From Litoribaculum gwangyangense (GTDB lineage Bacteria > Bacteroidota > Bacteroidia > Flavobacteriales > Flavobacteriaceae), in assembly GCF_039543505.1 (NCBI RefSeq), contig NZ_BAABJW010000003.1:372001-436000 (forward strand): a stretch of 64,000 nt of DNA. Direction: 5' to 3'. Position numbers and translations under genes: made by a program. Positions 54,560 to 63,072 of the stretch are shown here, piece by piece. A model generated the notes under the pieces. That model saw only the letters and a program-made list of their open reading frames with translations, was not told the DNA's origin and made no database searches. Numbering within the stretch: the first letter of the stretch is position 1; the number at the start of each line of letters is the position of its first letter.

Positions 54560-56809
54560 TTAATTTAATTTAAATCTAAGCCCAGCATAATACATGCTTC
54601 CAAAAATAGGACCATATACAAAATTAGTATCAAAATTCAAACCAAATGGATCATTTGCAGCTAAAATAGGATTTGGCTGCCTTACATTGGTTATGTTTTC
54701 ACCTCCTAAATATACTTCAAATGTATTTGAAAACACTTTAGTAACCTGAGCGTTTAAAGTGCCCACAGTAGGTGTCCGCTGAGGTAATTGATATGGTATT
54801 GGATTGGATGTTGTTGATGAAAATCGCTGGGTACCCAACCAATTATATGTAGCATCAAACTTCCATTGAGCATCACGGTCATTTTTATTGGTTTCATAGG
54901 AAGCATTCGCAAATAAACGGTGTTTAGGGGTTAATGGTTTTTCCAATCTTCCCGAATTATAATCTGTTTGTACATCATAGTACTTATAAGCTGTTCGCAA
55001 ATCAAAATTTTCAAAAGCATTATAATTAAACTCTATTTGAAAACTTTTAGCAAAACTTTTTCCATCCAAATTATAAAAATTCACCTCCAATGGGTTTTCA
55101 TAATCGATAACGATTTGATTTTGAAAATCCGTTTTATAAAAATCTAAAGTCACATCGGCTTTTTTTCCAAATAGATTAAAACCCTGTAAAAACGACACGC
55201 CATAGTTCCAAGCAATTTCGGGATTAAGCCCATAAATATTTCCGGTTGTATTTAAAATATTTATCTCTCGCGATGAAGCAAACATGTTTTGATTTTCAGC
55301 AAAAATATTGGCACTGCGTATACCTCTACCGAATGAGGCTCTTAAAGCTGATTTCGCCCAAGGCGTATAACGTGCATGTAATCGGGGAGTTATAAAAGTT
55401 CCCAATAAATTATGATTGTCTATTCGAACTCCAGCGGTTAAATTCAATTTATCAAGATTATCATAATTATATTCAAAAAAAGCACCAACAGAGCGTTCAA
55501 TTCTTTCATAATTTGAATCTAAATTTCGTACCGCTAATATTTCATCATATTGATCATACGTATAGCTTACTCCTGTTTTAATCTTATGACGAGAATCGCT
55601 AATAATGGAATTATAAATAGCATTGGTGTAAAGACTATTGTGAGTAATATCATATCGATTAAACCCAAAATAAGACTCTTGTTTATGGCTACTAAACGCC
55701 GTTTGTACCCCTAAACTTTGCCAAGGAACATCTGGATTCACATAACCAAATTTTGCCGAAACTTCGTAACGTTTGGTATCAATTTCACTACCCCAAGCGT
55801 TTGTTGTGAATTTGTCGGTTTCTGGATTAAAACTAATTTGTCCCATTTGCTTTTCATCATTTAAAAATTTAAAATTAATAAAGCTTACAAATCCATTTTT
55901 GGTGTCTGTATATTGCCAACGGTTCATGATGTTAATTTGTTTTTGTAATGGCATATCCAAAAAGGAGTCTCCATTTCTATCAAACTTCTCCTCTCTTAAA
56001 TTACCGTGCAAATACAACCCTGTGCTCCACCTATCTGACAATATAGTGTTGAGATGTGTATTTAATTCAAAACGACCATTTACAGAGCCGTAGGCATTTA
56101 CAAACAATTTATCGTCAGTAGAAGGTTTTACTAATTCCGCATTAATTTGTCCTGCAATACTTTCAAAACCATTAACCACACTTCCAGCGCCTTTAGTAAT
56201 TTGGATGCTTTCTACCCAAGTTCCAGGAATAAAGCTCAGTCCAAAGGCTTGTGAAGCGCCACGAACTGTTGGAATATTTTCTGTAGCAATTAATATATAA
56301 GGACTGGTAAGACCCAACATTTTTATTTGTCGCGCTCCGGTTACGGCATCGGCAAAATTAACGTCGATTGATGGATTGGTTTCAAAACTTTCCGAAAGGT
56401 TACAACAAGCAGCCTTCAACAACTCGTCACTGCTTACATTGGTAACATTTAAAGAACTTAAATAGGACTTGGTTGTAGCCTGCTTTCTTGAGGTTAGTGT
56501 AATGGCATCCAAGTTATCAGTTGGTTGCAACCAGTGATGTACCATTTTTGGTTCTTTAATAGTTAAGGTATCGGTTTTAAAACCAACATAACTTATGACT
56601 AATTTTGAATACTCTTTTTTGTACTCGAGAGTAAACTTACCATCTAAATCGGTAACCGTGCCAACTTCCGTGTTTAGCCAATATACATTGGCACCTGGTA
56701 AACCGATATGCTCATTTCTGTCGTTGGCCTCCATGATCATTCCTGTAATCTTTTCTTGTGAAAAGAAAACCGCAGGAAGTATTAATAATATATATAATAG
56801 ATTTTTCAT
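54560..56809 (-). CDS. TonB-dependent receptor, probably for copper or another metal
   Basis: This 749-residue outer-membrane receptor has a signal peptide, a carboxypeptidase-regulatory-like domain (about 18-95), a plug and a 22-stranded barrel ending in AGLRFKLN. The plug contains adjacent cysteines (LLKAACCNLSESF, about 133-145), unusual in the periplasm-facing plug and suggestive of soft-metal binding. A TonB box is not obvious. It lies between the copper P-type ATPase gene (3-bp gap) and the HMA protein gene (11-bp gap), so a metal role is inferred from context. It is not a SusC-type glycan transporter: it is much shorter and lacks a SusD partner. Confidence 0.85.
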   Translation of the reverse strand: MKNLLYILLILPAVFFSQEKITGMIMEANDRNEHIGLPGANVYWLNTEVGTVTDLDGKFTLEYKKEYSKLVISYVGFKTDTLTIKEPKMVHHWLQPTDNLDAITLTSRKQATTKSYLSSLNVTNVSSDELLKAACCNLSESFETNPSIDVNFADAVTGARQIKMLGLTSPYILIATENIPTVRGASQAFGLSFIPGTWVESIQITKGAGSVVNGFESIAGQINAELVKPSTDDKLFVNAYGSVNGRFELNTHLNTILSDRWSTGLYLHGNLREEKFDRNGDSFLDMPLQKQINIMNRWQYTDTKNGFVSFINFKFLNDEKQMGQISFNPETDKFTTNAWGSEIDTKRYEVSAKFGYVNPDVPWQSLGVQTAFSSHKQESYFGFNRYDITHNSLYTNAIYNSIISDSRHKIKTGVSYTYDQYDEILAVRNLDSNYERIERSVGAFFEYNYDNLDKLNLTAGVRIDNHNLLGTFITPRLHARYTPWAKSALRASFGRGIRSANIFAENQNMFASSREINILNTTGNIYGLNPEIAWNYGVSFLQGFNLFGKKADVTLDFYKTDFQNQIVIDYENPLEVNFYNLDGKSFAKSFQIEFNYNAFENFDLRTAYKYYDVQTDYNSGRLEKPLTPKHRLFANASYETNKNDRDAQWKFDATYNWLGTQRFSSTTSNPIPYQLPQRTPTVGTLNAQVTKVFSNTFEVYLGGENITNVRQPNPILAANDPFGLNFDTNFVYGPIFGSMYYAGLRFKLN

Positions 56810-56812
56810 TTG

Positions 56813-59206
56813 TTAATCAATAATTATGTTTTTTAAACGTAAAGCATTGGTGATTACAGAAACCGAGCTAAAACTCATAGCTGCTGCAGCTATCATAGGT
56901 GATAATAAAATTCCGAAAAATGGAAACAATATACCAGCCGCAATAGGCACTCCAATACTGTTGTAAAAAAGCGCAAAGAATAAATTTTGCTTGATATTCT
57001 TCATTACTTTTTCACTTAAATTGTGCGCTTTTACAATTCCATGTAAATCTCCTTTTACAAGGGTAATTTGGGCGCTTTCTATAGCAACATCGGTTCCCGT
57101 TCCCATGGCAATACCAATATCACTTTTTGCCAAAGCAGGCGCATCGTTAATGCCATCGCCAGCCATAGCTACAAGCTTTCCTGCCTTTTGAAGTTTCTCA
57201 ACTTCGTGTAGTTTACCTTCGGGAAGTATTTCAGATTTAAAATGGCTCAATCCCATTTCGATTGCAACTGCTTTTGCTGTATCGTTATTATCCCCAGTAA
57301 GCATAATCACTTCAATACCTTTTTCTTGTAATTTTGAAATGGCTTTTTTACTGCTTTCTTTGATTTTATCAGCTATAACAACGTAACCTACAATAGTATC
57401 ATCTACGGCAAGCATAGGAACTGTTTTACCTAATTTTTGCTGTTTTGAAATAGCCTTTTTTACATCTTCAGAAATTGAAATCTTGGAATCTTCAATGAGT
57501 TTCTCATTACCAAGGATAACCTTTTTTCCTTCAATAATGCCGCTAACTCCTTTTCCAGTAATGGAATTGAAATTTTTGACTTCAAGAGTTTTAATACCCT
57601 TTTCCTTTCCATATTTTACTGTGGCCTCTGCAATGGGGTGCTCACTTAATTTATTCAAGGAAACGATGTATTGAATCACCTTTAACTCATCAAAATCTTT
57701 GTTGACACTTTTCAACATTTCCACGGAAGGTTTTCCCTCAGTAATGGTTCCTGTTTTATCAATGATTAGAACATCTATTTTATTTAGGTTTTCAATAGCC
57801 TCGGCATTTTTAATCAGTACGCCAGATTTTGCGCCCTTACCAACACCAACCATAACAGATATTGGAGTTGCCAAACCCAATGCACATGGGCACGCAATGA
57901 TTAATACCGCAATGGCATTTACCAAAGCATAAACATTGGAAGGTTCTGGTCCAAGAAATTTCCAAATTATAAAAGTGATGATGGAGATTGCCACCACAAT
58001 GGGAACAAAATACCCCGATATTTTATCGGCCAATTTTTGAATGGGTGCTTTACTTTTACTGGCATTATTTACCATTTTTACAATTTGAGAAAGCAACGTG
58101 TCTTCTCCAACATTTTCTGCTTCCATTAAAAAGGATTGTTTCCCATTTATAGTTCCAGCATGAACTTTGTCATCTATACGCTTTGAGACTGGAACAGGTT
58201 CTCCTGTAATCATGGATTCATCTACAGAACTCTCACCTTCTGTAATAATACCATCAACTGGAATTTTATCTCCTGGTTTTACGCGCAACAAATCACCTTT
58301 CTTTATATCATTAATTGAAATTTCCCTCTCTTCCCCATCAACAACTCTTATGGCTTTATTAGGTGCTAATTTGAGTAATTCCTTAACTGCAGAATTGGTT
58401 TTACTATGGGCTTTAGCTTCTAACAATTGCCCCAACAAAACGAGCGTTAAAATGACGGTAGCGGCTTCAAAATAAACATGAACCGTTCCTGATTCGGTTT
58501 TAAATTGATTAGGTAATATCTCAGGAAAAAGCAACCCAAAAACACTAAATAACCAAGCAACACCCGCGCCCATTCCTATGAGGGTGAACATGTTTAAATT
58601 CCAAGTTTTTATGGATTTATAGGCGCGCTCGAAAAACATCCAAGTGGTGTAAAACACCACTGGAAGCGACAATACAAATTGTATCCAATTCCAATATTTT
58701 AAATCTAAAATGTTGTACAACGGATTGTTTGGAATCATTTCAGACATGGCTATTAAAAAAATAGGTAGTGTAAAAGCTACCGAAATCCAGAACTTTTTGA
58801 GCAATTTCTTGTAAGGTTTCGAATAGGCAGAATCATCATTATCTGAAGAATTCACTTCTTCAACTAAGTCCATACCACAAACAGGACAATCACCGGGTTT
58901 ATCGTAAGTTTTATCTCCCTCGCAACGCATGGGACAATAAAAAACACCAGTGCCCTCTCCTTGTTTTTCCTTTTTGTGAAGTGAATGCTTCTTTTTTTCT
59001 TCCCCAGGCAAATGAATACCATAATGGTTTCCCAAAGCTTTTTGAAATCTTTCAATGGTAATATGCTTTTCCATTTCTATGAAAGCTTCAGCTTTTTCTA
59101 AATCGACTTGTGCATTTACAACACCTTCGATTTTATTGAGAGCATTCTCAACGTGGGCCCGACAACCATTACAGGTCATTCCTGTAATTTTATATGTATG
59201 TTTCAT
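56813..59206 (-). CDS. copA: Copper-translocating P1B-type ATPase
   Basis: This 797-residue heavy-metal exporter has an N-terminal HMA domain with GMTCNGC (9-15). A short heavy-metal-binding domain follows (YCPMRCEGDKTYDKPGDC, then PVCGMDL, about 89-113), then eight membrane helices. The ion-binding motif CPC is in IIACPCALGLATP. The phosphorylated Asp is in DKTGTITEGK, TGE is in MITGEPVPV, and GDGINDAPAL completes the P-domain. The CPC type indicates Cu(I), possibly Ag(I). It lies 65 bp after the HYC_CC_PP gene and 3 bp before the receptor gene. Confidence 0.95.
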   Translation of the reverse strand: MKHTYKITGMTCNGCRAHVENALNKIEGVVNAQVDLEKAEAFIEMEKHITIERFQKALGNHYGIHLPGEEKKKHSLHKKEKQGEGTGVFYCPMRCEGDKTYDKPGDCPVCGMDLVEEVNSSDNDDSAYSKPYKKLLKKFWISVAFTLPIFLIAMSEMIPNNPLYNILDLKYWNWIQFVLSLPVVFYTTWMFFERAYKSIKTWNLNMFTLIGMGAGVAWLFSVFGLLFPEILPNQFKTESGTVHVYFEAATVILTLVLLGQLLEAKAHSKTNSAVKELLKLAPNKAIRVVDGEEREISINDIKKGDLLRVKPGDKIPVDGIITEGESSVDESMITGEPVPVSKRIDDKVHAGTINGKQSFLMEAENVGEDTLLSQIVKMVNNASKSKAPIQKLADKISGYFVPIVVAISIITFIIWKFLGPEPSNVYALVNAIAVLIIACPCALGLATPISVMVGVGKGAKSGVLIKNAEAIENLNKIDVLIIDKTGTITEGKPSVEMLKSVNKDFDELKVIQYIVSLNKLSEHPIAEATVKYGKEKGIKTLEVKNFNSITGKGVSGIIEGKKVILGNEKLIEDSKISISEDVKKAISKQQKLGKTVPMLAVDDTIVGYVVIADKIKESSKKAISKLQEKGIEVIMLTGDNNDTAKAVAIEMGLSHFKSEILPEGKLHEVEKLQKAGKLVAMAGDGINDAPALAKSDIGIAMGTGTDVAIESAQITLVKGDLHGIVKAHNLSEKVMKNIKQNLFFALFYNSIGVPIAAGILFPFFGILLSPMIAAAAMSFSSVSVITNALRLKNIIID

Positions 59207-59271
59207 GATATAATAATTTGAAAAGTTAAGACAGTAAAATTCCTGTTATCACAGAAATAGAAGTCTAATTA

Positions 59272-59685
59272 TCAAATTATAAAAACTTGGTCGAGAACCT
59301 GTATATCGGCGACCAAATTGGGAGGAGAGTAATCTTTATGAGGAATAACTTGCTGTGGTAATCCTTCAAATAGGTTTATGTAAGTAAAAATAAATGTTGT
59401 TAAAAATTGTTGTTGCTGAAATTGTATGTCTTCAAAAGTGTTTACTTTTAAATCGTCTTGTCCCTTAACAACTTTAACCTCATCCTTACAACAATTCATT
59501 TTTTTCATCTTAGTTGCTTCTGATTTAGACATCGCCATACCACATTTTTCAGCACTTGAAAAAACAGCGGTATCAACTAAAATACTTCCGCAATAGTGCT
59601 TTTGAATGGTAAAAGACATCGTAGACATTAACACGGTAAGTGCCAAAGCCACAGAAAAACTTTTATGTAATATTTTTTTTATCAC
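59272..59685 (-). CDS. HYC_CC_PP-family small exported protein
   Basis: This 137-residue protein has a signal peptide or anchor (HKSFSVALALTVLMSTMSF). It carries the three family marks: HYCG near residue 30, NCCKDE near 64, and SPPN near 123. A further Cys lies in EKCGM. The family occurs next to copper genes in Bacteroidetes and the Cys/His content suggests metal binding, though no activity is established. The start is a GTG; no ATG fits the signal sequence. It is the first gene of the copper operon. Confidence 0.8.
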   Translation of the reverse strand: MIKKILHKSFSVALALTVLMSTMSFTIQKHYCGSILVDTAVFSSAEKCGMAMSKSEATKMKKMNCCKDEVKVVKGQDDLKVNTFEDIQFQQQQFLTTFIFTYINLFEGLPQQVIPHKDYSPPNLVADIQVLDQVFII

Positions 59686-59689
59686 GTTG

Positions 59690-59697
59690 CAAAGTTA
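59690..59697 (-). promoter_or_regulatory. -7 promoter element of the copper operon
   Basis: TAACTTTG on the minus strand matches TAnnTTTG exactly. It ends only four bases before the GTG start codon at 59685, so the transcript would be leaderless or nearly so. A TTG lies about 16 bp upstream as a possible -33 element. Confidence 0.55.
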
Positions 59698-59744
59698 CAA
59701 AAAATGTATATTACAACATGGGGTTTTACCATTAGATTAACATT

Positions 59745-60173
59745 TTACTGCTTTAACCTGTAATAGTAAAAAGCTGGTAATAAGAGAATTAAAATGATAG
59801 GTTGAATTAAAAACCGACGAATATTAAAAAACAAATAATAATCTTCTTGCCTTGGGTTAATAACAAAATACAAATAAATGAGCATCAGGATAACAAACGC
59901 TATGGTATATAGTATAGCCGAAAATTTCACGATGCTTTTATCTTTAAAAAACACGAACAATACGCCCAACGAAATAATCGTATTTAATAGATAACGCAAG
60001 GTTGTAAAAGCTACTAATTTGGCAACTTCGCGTCGTGGACTATCAATATACAAATAGTCGTTTTGGAAGAATGTTAAATAAGGATCGTAAAATAAATCAT
60101 CTTCTAAAAACCGAATTAAAATCAGCAATCCAAATAACAACGCAAGCCATATGTATTTAGTTACTTTATGCAT
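59745..60173 (-). CDS. Exosortase F system-associated membrane protein
   Basis: This 142-residue membrane protein has about four helices (WLALLFGLLILIRFL, IISLGVLFVFF, LYTIAFVILMLIYLYFVI and LIQPIILILLLPAFYYY). LFYDPYLTFF and TLRYLLNTIISLG are motifs of the protein family that accompanies exosortase XrtF in Flavobacteriia. Its start overlaps the exosortase gene end by 8 bp, so the two are translationally coupled. The molecular role is unknown. Confidence 0.85.
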   Translation of the reverse strand: MHKVTKYIWLALLFGLLILIRFLEDDLFYDPYLTFFQNDYLYIDSPRREVAKLVAFTTLRYLLNTIISLGVLFVFFKDKSIVKFSAILYTIAFVILMLIYLYFVINPRQEDYYLFFNIRRFLIQPIILILLLPAFYYYRLKQ

Positions 60174-60717
60174 GCTTTTGTTTTAATTTAGAGAATCGGT
60201 TCACCCAAAAAATCCACAATAAAAAAACCATCCCATAAATGATAGCCGGAAAAACCACACTGTGTAAAAAATCAGCATATTCGGGACAGTGGTACACACC
60301 CAAACTCAATAAAACAATGCGCAATAAATTCACTATATATATTAAAACACTTCCAGAGAGCACGTAAAAAAATGTTGTTTTTAGCTTACCAGAAAAGGCA
60401 ATAATGAAAGAGACAAACAAAATAATTACACTTATGGAATTACAACCCTCAATAATTCTGGCTAAATAATTTCCATTAATCAATAATTTCATCGAGGGTT
60501 CATTAGGATGAGGCGTTATTTGAGCATCGTAACCAAATCCATTCAAAAGCACTTTGGTTTGCTTTGCAACTAAATGGGTCATATAATCTGGGTAAAATTT
60601 GGAGCCATCAGAAAATTGCAAATAAAATTTATAACCCCACGACAAGACACCATATACCAACAAAAATGTAAGTATGAATTTAATAACGGACTTGTATTTT
60701 ATAAAAAGTGCCTTCAA
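60166..60717 (-). CDS. xrtF: Exosortase family protein XrtF
   Basis: This 183-residue membrane cysteine protease/transpeptidase of the exosortase superfamily has the likely catalytic triad Cys92 (IIEGCNS), Arg133 (NLLRIVLL) and His152 (DFLHSVVFP), each at the end of a membrane helix. Exosortases cleave C-terminal sorting tags on exported proteins. The substrate tag of XrtF is not seen in this window, and no target gene is adjacent. It is divergent from the GAF-domain gene, with about 67 bp between start codons. Confidence 0.9.
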   Translation of the reverse strand: MKALFIKYKSVIKFILTFLLVYGVLSWGYKFYLQFSDGSKFYPDYMTHLVAKQTKVLLNGFGYDAQITPHPNEPSMKLLINGNYLARIIEGCNSISVIILFVSFIIAFSGKLKTTFFYVLSGSVLIYIVNLLRIVLLSLGVYHCPEYADFLHSVVFPAIIYGMVFLLWIFWVNRFSKLKQKHA

Positions 60718-60784
60718 AAAAATATAAAAACAGAATATCGAATTTACACCTTTTTAAATACTTTTACCAAAAATTTTTGATAAC

Positions 60785-61240
60785 ATGACTTTTGAATCGC
60801 TAAAACCTCAAATAGAAACCATTGTAAATAACTCGAAAGCAACAGTTGACGAACGTTTACGAAACATTTGCCAACTACTTGAAAAACACATTGACTATTA
60901 CAATTGGGTGGGTTTTTATTTCAGGAATGGCGATAAAGAGGAACTAAAACTGGGTCCTTATGTTGGTGCACCTACCGATCATACCATCATTCCGTTCGGA
61001 AAAGGTATTTGTGGACAAGTGGCGGTTAGCAACCAAAATTTTGTGGTGCCAGATGTATCGGCCCAAGACAACTACATTGCTTGCAGTATTACTGTGAAGG
61101 CTGAAATTGTAGTACCCATTTTTGTAAATGGTGAAAATATTGGTCAAATTGATATAGACTCCAACACACCAGACCCATTCACTGAAGCCGATGAACGCTT
61201 TTTGGAGTTTGTTTGTGCTAAAGTTGCTGAAATTTTATAG
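60785..61240 (+). CDS. GAF-domain protein, likely free methionine-(R)-sulfoxide reductase
   Basis: This 151-residue protein consists of a single GAF domain of the fRMsr type, which reduces free methionine-(R)-sulfoxide. The conserved block is FGKGICGQVA..FVVPDV..DNYIACSITVKAEIVVPI, with the reactive Cys in GICG and YIACS. Length matches the family. It starts 67 bp from the divergent xrtF. A possible -7 element (TACTTTTA) lies just upstream, giving a very short leader. Confidence 0.85.
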   Translation: MTFESLKPQIETIVNNSKATVDERLRNICQLLEKHIDYYNWVGFYFRNGDKEELKLGPYVGAPTDHTIIPFGKGICGQVAVSNQNFVVPDVSAQDNYIACSITVKAEIVVPIFVNGENIGQIDIDSNTPDPFTEADERFLEFVCAKVAEIL

Positions 61241-61320
61241 TTGTTAACAACTTGCTTTTTTAGTTGAAAAAAGAACACGTTTTTCAATAATACTTCACTC
61301 ATTTTTTTAAAGTAAATAAG

Positions 61321-61328
61321 TACTTTTG
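61321..61328 (+). promoter_or_regulatory. -7 promoter element of purH
   Basis: TACTTTTG matches TAnnTTTG exactly and lies 54 bp upstream of the chosen purH start. It falls at the 5' end of the longer reading frame that would start at 61326, which argues against that start. Confidence 0.6.
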
Positions 61329-61382
61329 CAATGCTTAATAATTTTAACTAAAGCACACTATTTTAAAAATAACACACCACCA

Positions 61383-62915
61383 ATGAGCAACGAAAAAACC
61401 ATTAAATCGGCTTTAATTTCAGTATTTAGTAAAGACGGATTAGACCCTATCGTAAAAGAATTAAATAAACAAGGCGTTACCATATACTCTACTGGTGGTA
61501 CAGAAAAATTTATAAAAGATTTAGGTATTGACGTGGTTCCTGTTGAAGATGTGACGTCTTACCCTTCTATTCTTGGTGGTCGCGTTAAAACCTTGCATCC
61601 AAAAGTATTTGGAGGTATTCTTAACCGTCAAAACCATGAGGGCGATGTAGCCGAATTGGCTGAATATAACATTCCTCAAATTGATGTGGTGATAGTCGAT
61701 TTATATCCTTTCGAAAAAACCGTAGCGTCAGGAGCCAGTAACCAAGATATCATTGAAAAAATTGATATTGGTGGTATTTCTTTAATTCGTGCGGCGGCAA
61801 AGAATTATGCCGATGTCATTTGTGTGTCTTCCGTAAACGATTATGCTGAGTTTTTAGAGTTGATTTCTACTAATAACGGAGCCATTTCAGAAGAGGATCG
61901 AAAACGTTTTGCGGCAAAAGCATTTAATGTGTCTTCTCATTACGATACTGCTATTTTCAATTACTTCAACAAAAATCAGGAAGAAACCGCTTTAAAAATA
62001 AGTGAAACTAACGGAAAGGTATTGCGTTATGGCGAAAATCCACATCAACGAGGGTTTTTCTTCGGAAACTTTGATGAATTATTTACCCAATTACACGGTA
62101 AAGAATTAAGCTATAACAATTTATTGGATGTAGATGCAGCCGTAAATTTAATGCTAGAGTTTAAAAATGATGCCCCTACATTCGCCATTCTAAAACACAA
62201 CAACGCATGCGGCTTAGCTCAACGTAAAACACTTCATCAAGCTTATATTGATGCTCTGGCTGGTGATCCAGTTTCCGCTTTTGGTGGTGTTTTAATTAGC
62301 AATAAAGAAATTGATTTGGCAACAGCTGAAGAAATACACAATTTGTTTTGCGAGGTAGTTATTGCTCCTTCGTATGCGAAAGATGCTTTGGAAATCCTTA
62401 AAGGCAAAAAGAATAGAATTTTATTGAAAATCCATGATGCTGACATGCCACAAATGAACGTGAGAAGTTGTTTAAATGGCATTTTACTTCAAGATAGAAA
62501 TAGCATAACAGATAAAGCTGAGGATTTAAAAACCGTTACTAATTTGAAGCCAAACGAAAATCAAATCGAAGATTTACTGTTTGCTTCAAAAATATGTAAA
62601 CACACCAAATCCAACACCATTGTTTTGGCAAAAAACAAACAATTATTGGCAAGTGGAACTGGGCAAACGAGTCGTGTAGATGCTTTGGAACAAGCTATTC
62701 ATAAAGCACAAACCTTCAATTTTGATTTACTAGATGCCGCCATGGCAAGTGATGCATTTTTTCCGTTTCCAGACTGTGTTGAAATTGCAAAAAATGCAGG
62801 TATTAGCTCTGTTATTCAACCCGGTGGGTCTATAAAAGACCAACTTAGCATTGACTATTGTAATGAGAATGATATGGCTATGGTAATGACTGGTACACGT
62901 CATTTCAAGCATTAA
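61383..62915 (+). CDS. purH: Bifunctional AICAR transformylase/IMP cyclohydrolase
   Basis: This 510-residue cytoplasmic enzyme does the last two steps of purine synthesis. The N-terminal IMP cyclohydrolase domain (MGS-like, about 1-195) contains ALISVFSKDGLDPIV, YSTGGTEKFI and LGGRVKTLHPKVFGGIL. The transformylase domain (about 200-510) contains RYGENPHQRGF, KHNNACGLAQ and SDAFFPFPD. It ends VMTGTRHFKH, the normal terminus. The start MSNEKTIKSALIS is preferred over an in-frame TTG at 61326, because the promoter overlaps that codon. Confidence 0.97.
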   Translation: MSNEKTIKSALISVFSKDGLDPIVKELNKQGVTIYSTGGTEKFIKDLGIDVVPVEDVTSYPSILGGRVKTLHPKVFGGILNRQNHEGDVAELAEYNIPQIDVVIVDLYPFEKTVASGASNQDIIEKIDIGGISLIRAAAKNYADVICVSSVNDYAEFLELISTNNGAISEEDRKRFAAKAFNVSSHYDTAIFNYFNKNQEETALKISETNGKVLRYGENPHQRGFFFGNFDELFTQLHGKELSYNNLLDVDAAVNLMLEFKNDAPTFAILKHNNACGLAQRKTLHQAYIDALAGDPVSAFGGVLISNKEIDLATAEEIHNLFCEVVIAPSYAKDALEILKGKKNRILLKIHDADMPQMNVRSCLNGILLQDRNSITDKAEDLKTVTNLKPNENQIEDLLFASKICKHTKSNTIVLAKNKQLLASGTGQTSRVDALEQAIHKAQTFNFDLLDAAMASDAFFPFPDCVEIAKNAGISSVIQPGGSIKDQLSIDYCNENDMAMVMTGTRHFKH

Positions 62916-63072
62916 AATAGTATTTATTAATCTAAAACCCGATTAAAAGCGTATAAGATTAAAATACTATTGTTTGTTACAATTTTGAATACACAATAAC
63001 CCTATATATTTAGCAACTTTTATTACATTTACGTCATTCGTTTTTCAAACCATTTAAAATTATTAATAGCAC

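Noticed and set aside
62975..62982. TGTTACAA upstream of mreB, identical to the PUL operator box
   Set aside because: It is a single copy far from the PUL with no partner at 21 bp. One exact 8-mer in this base composition is expected by chance.
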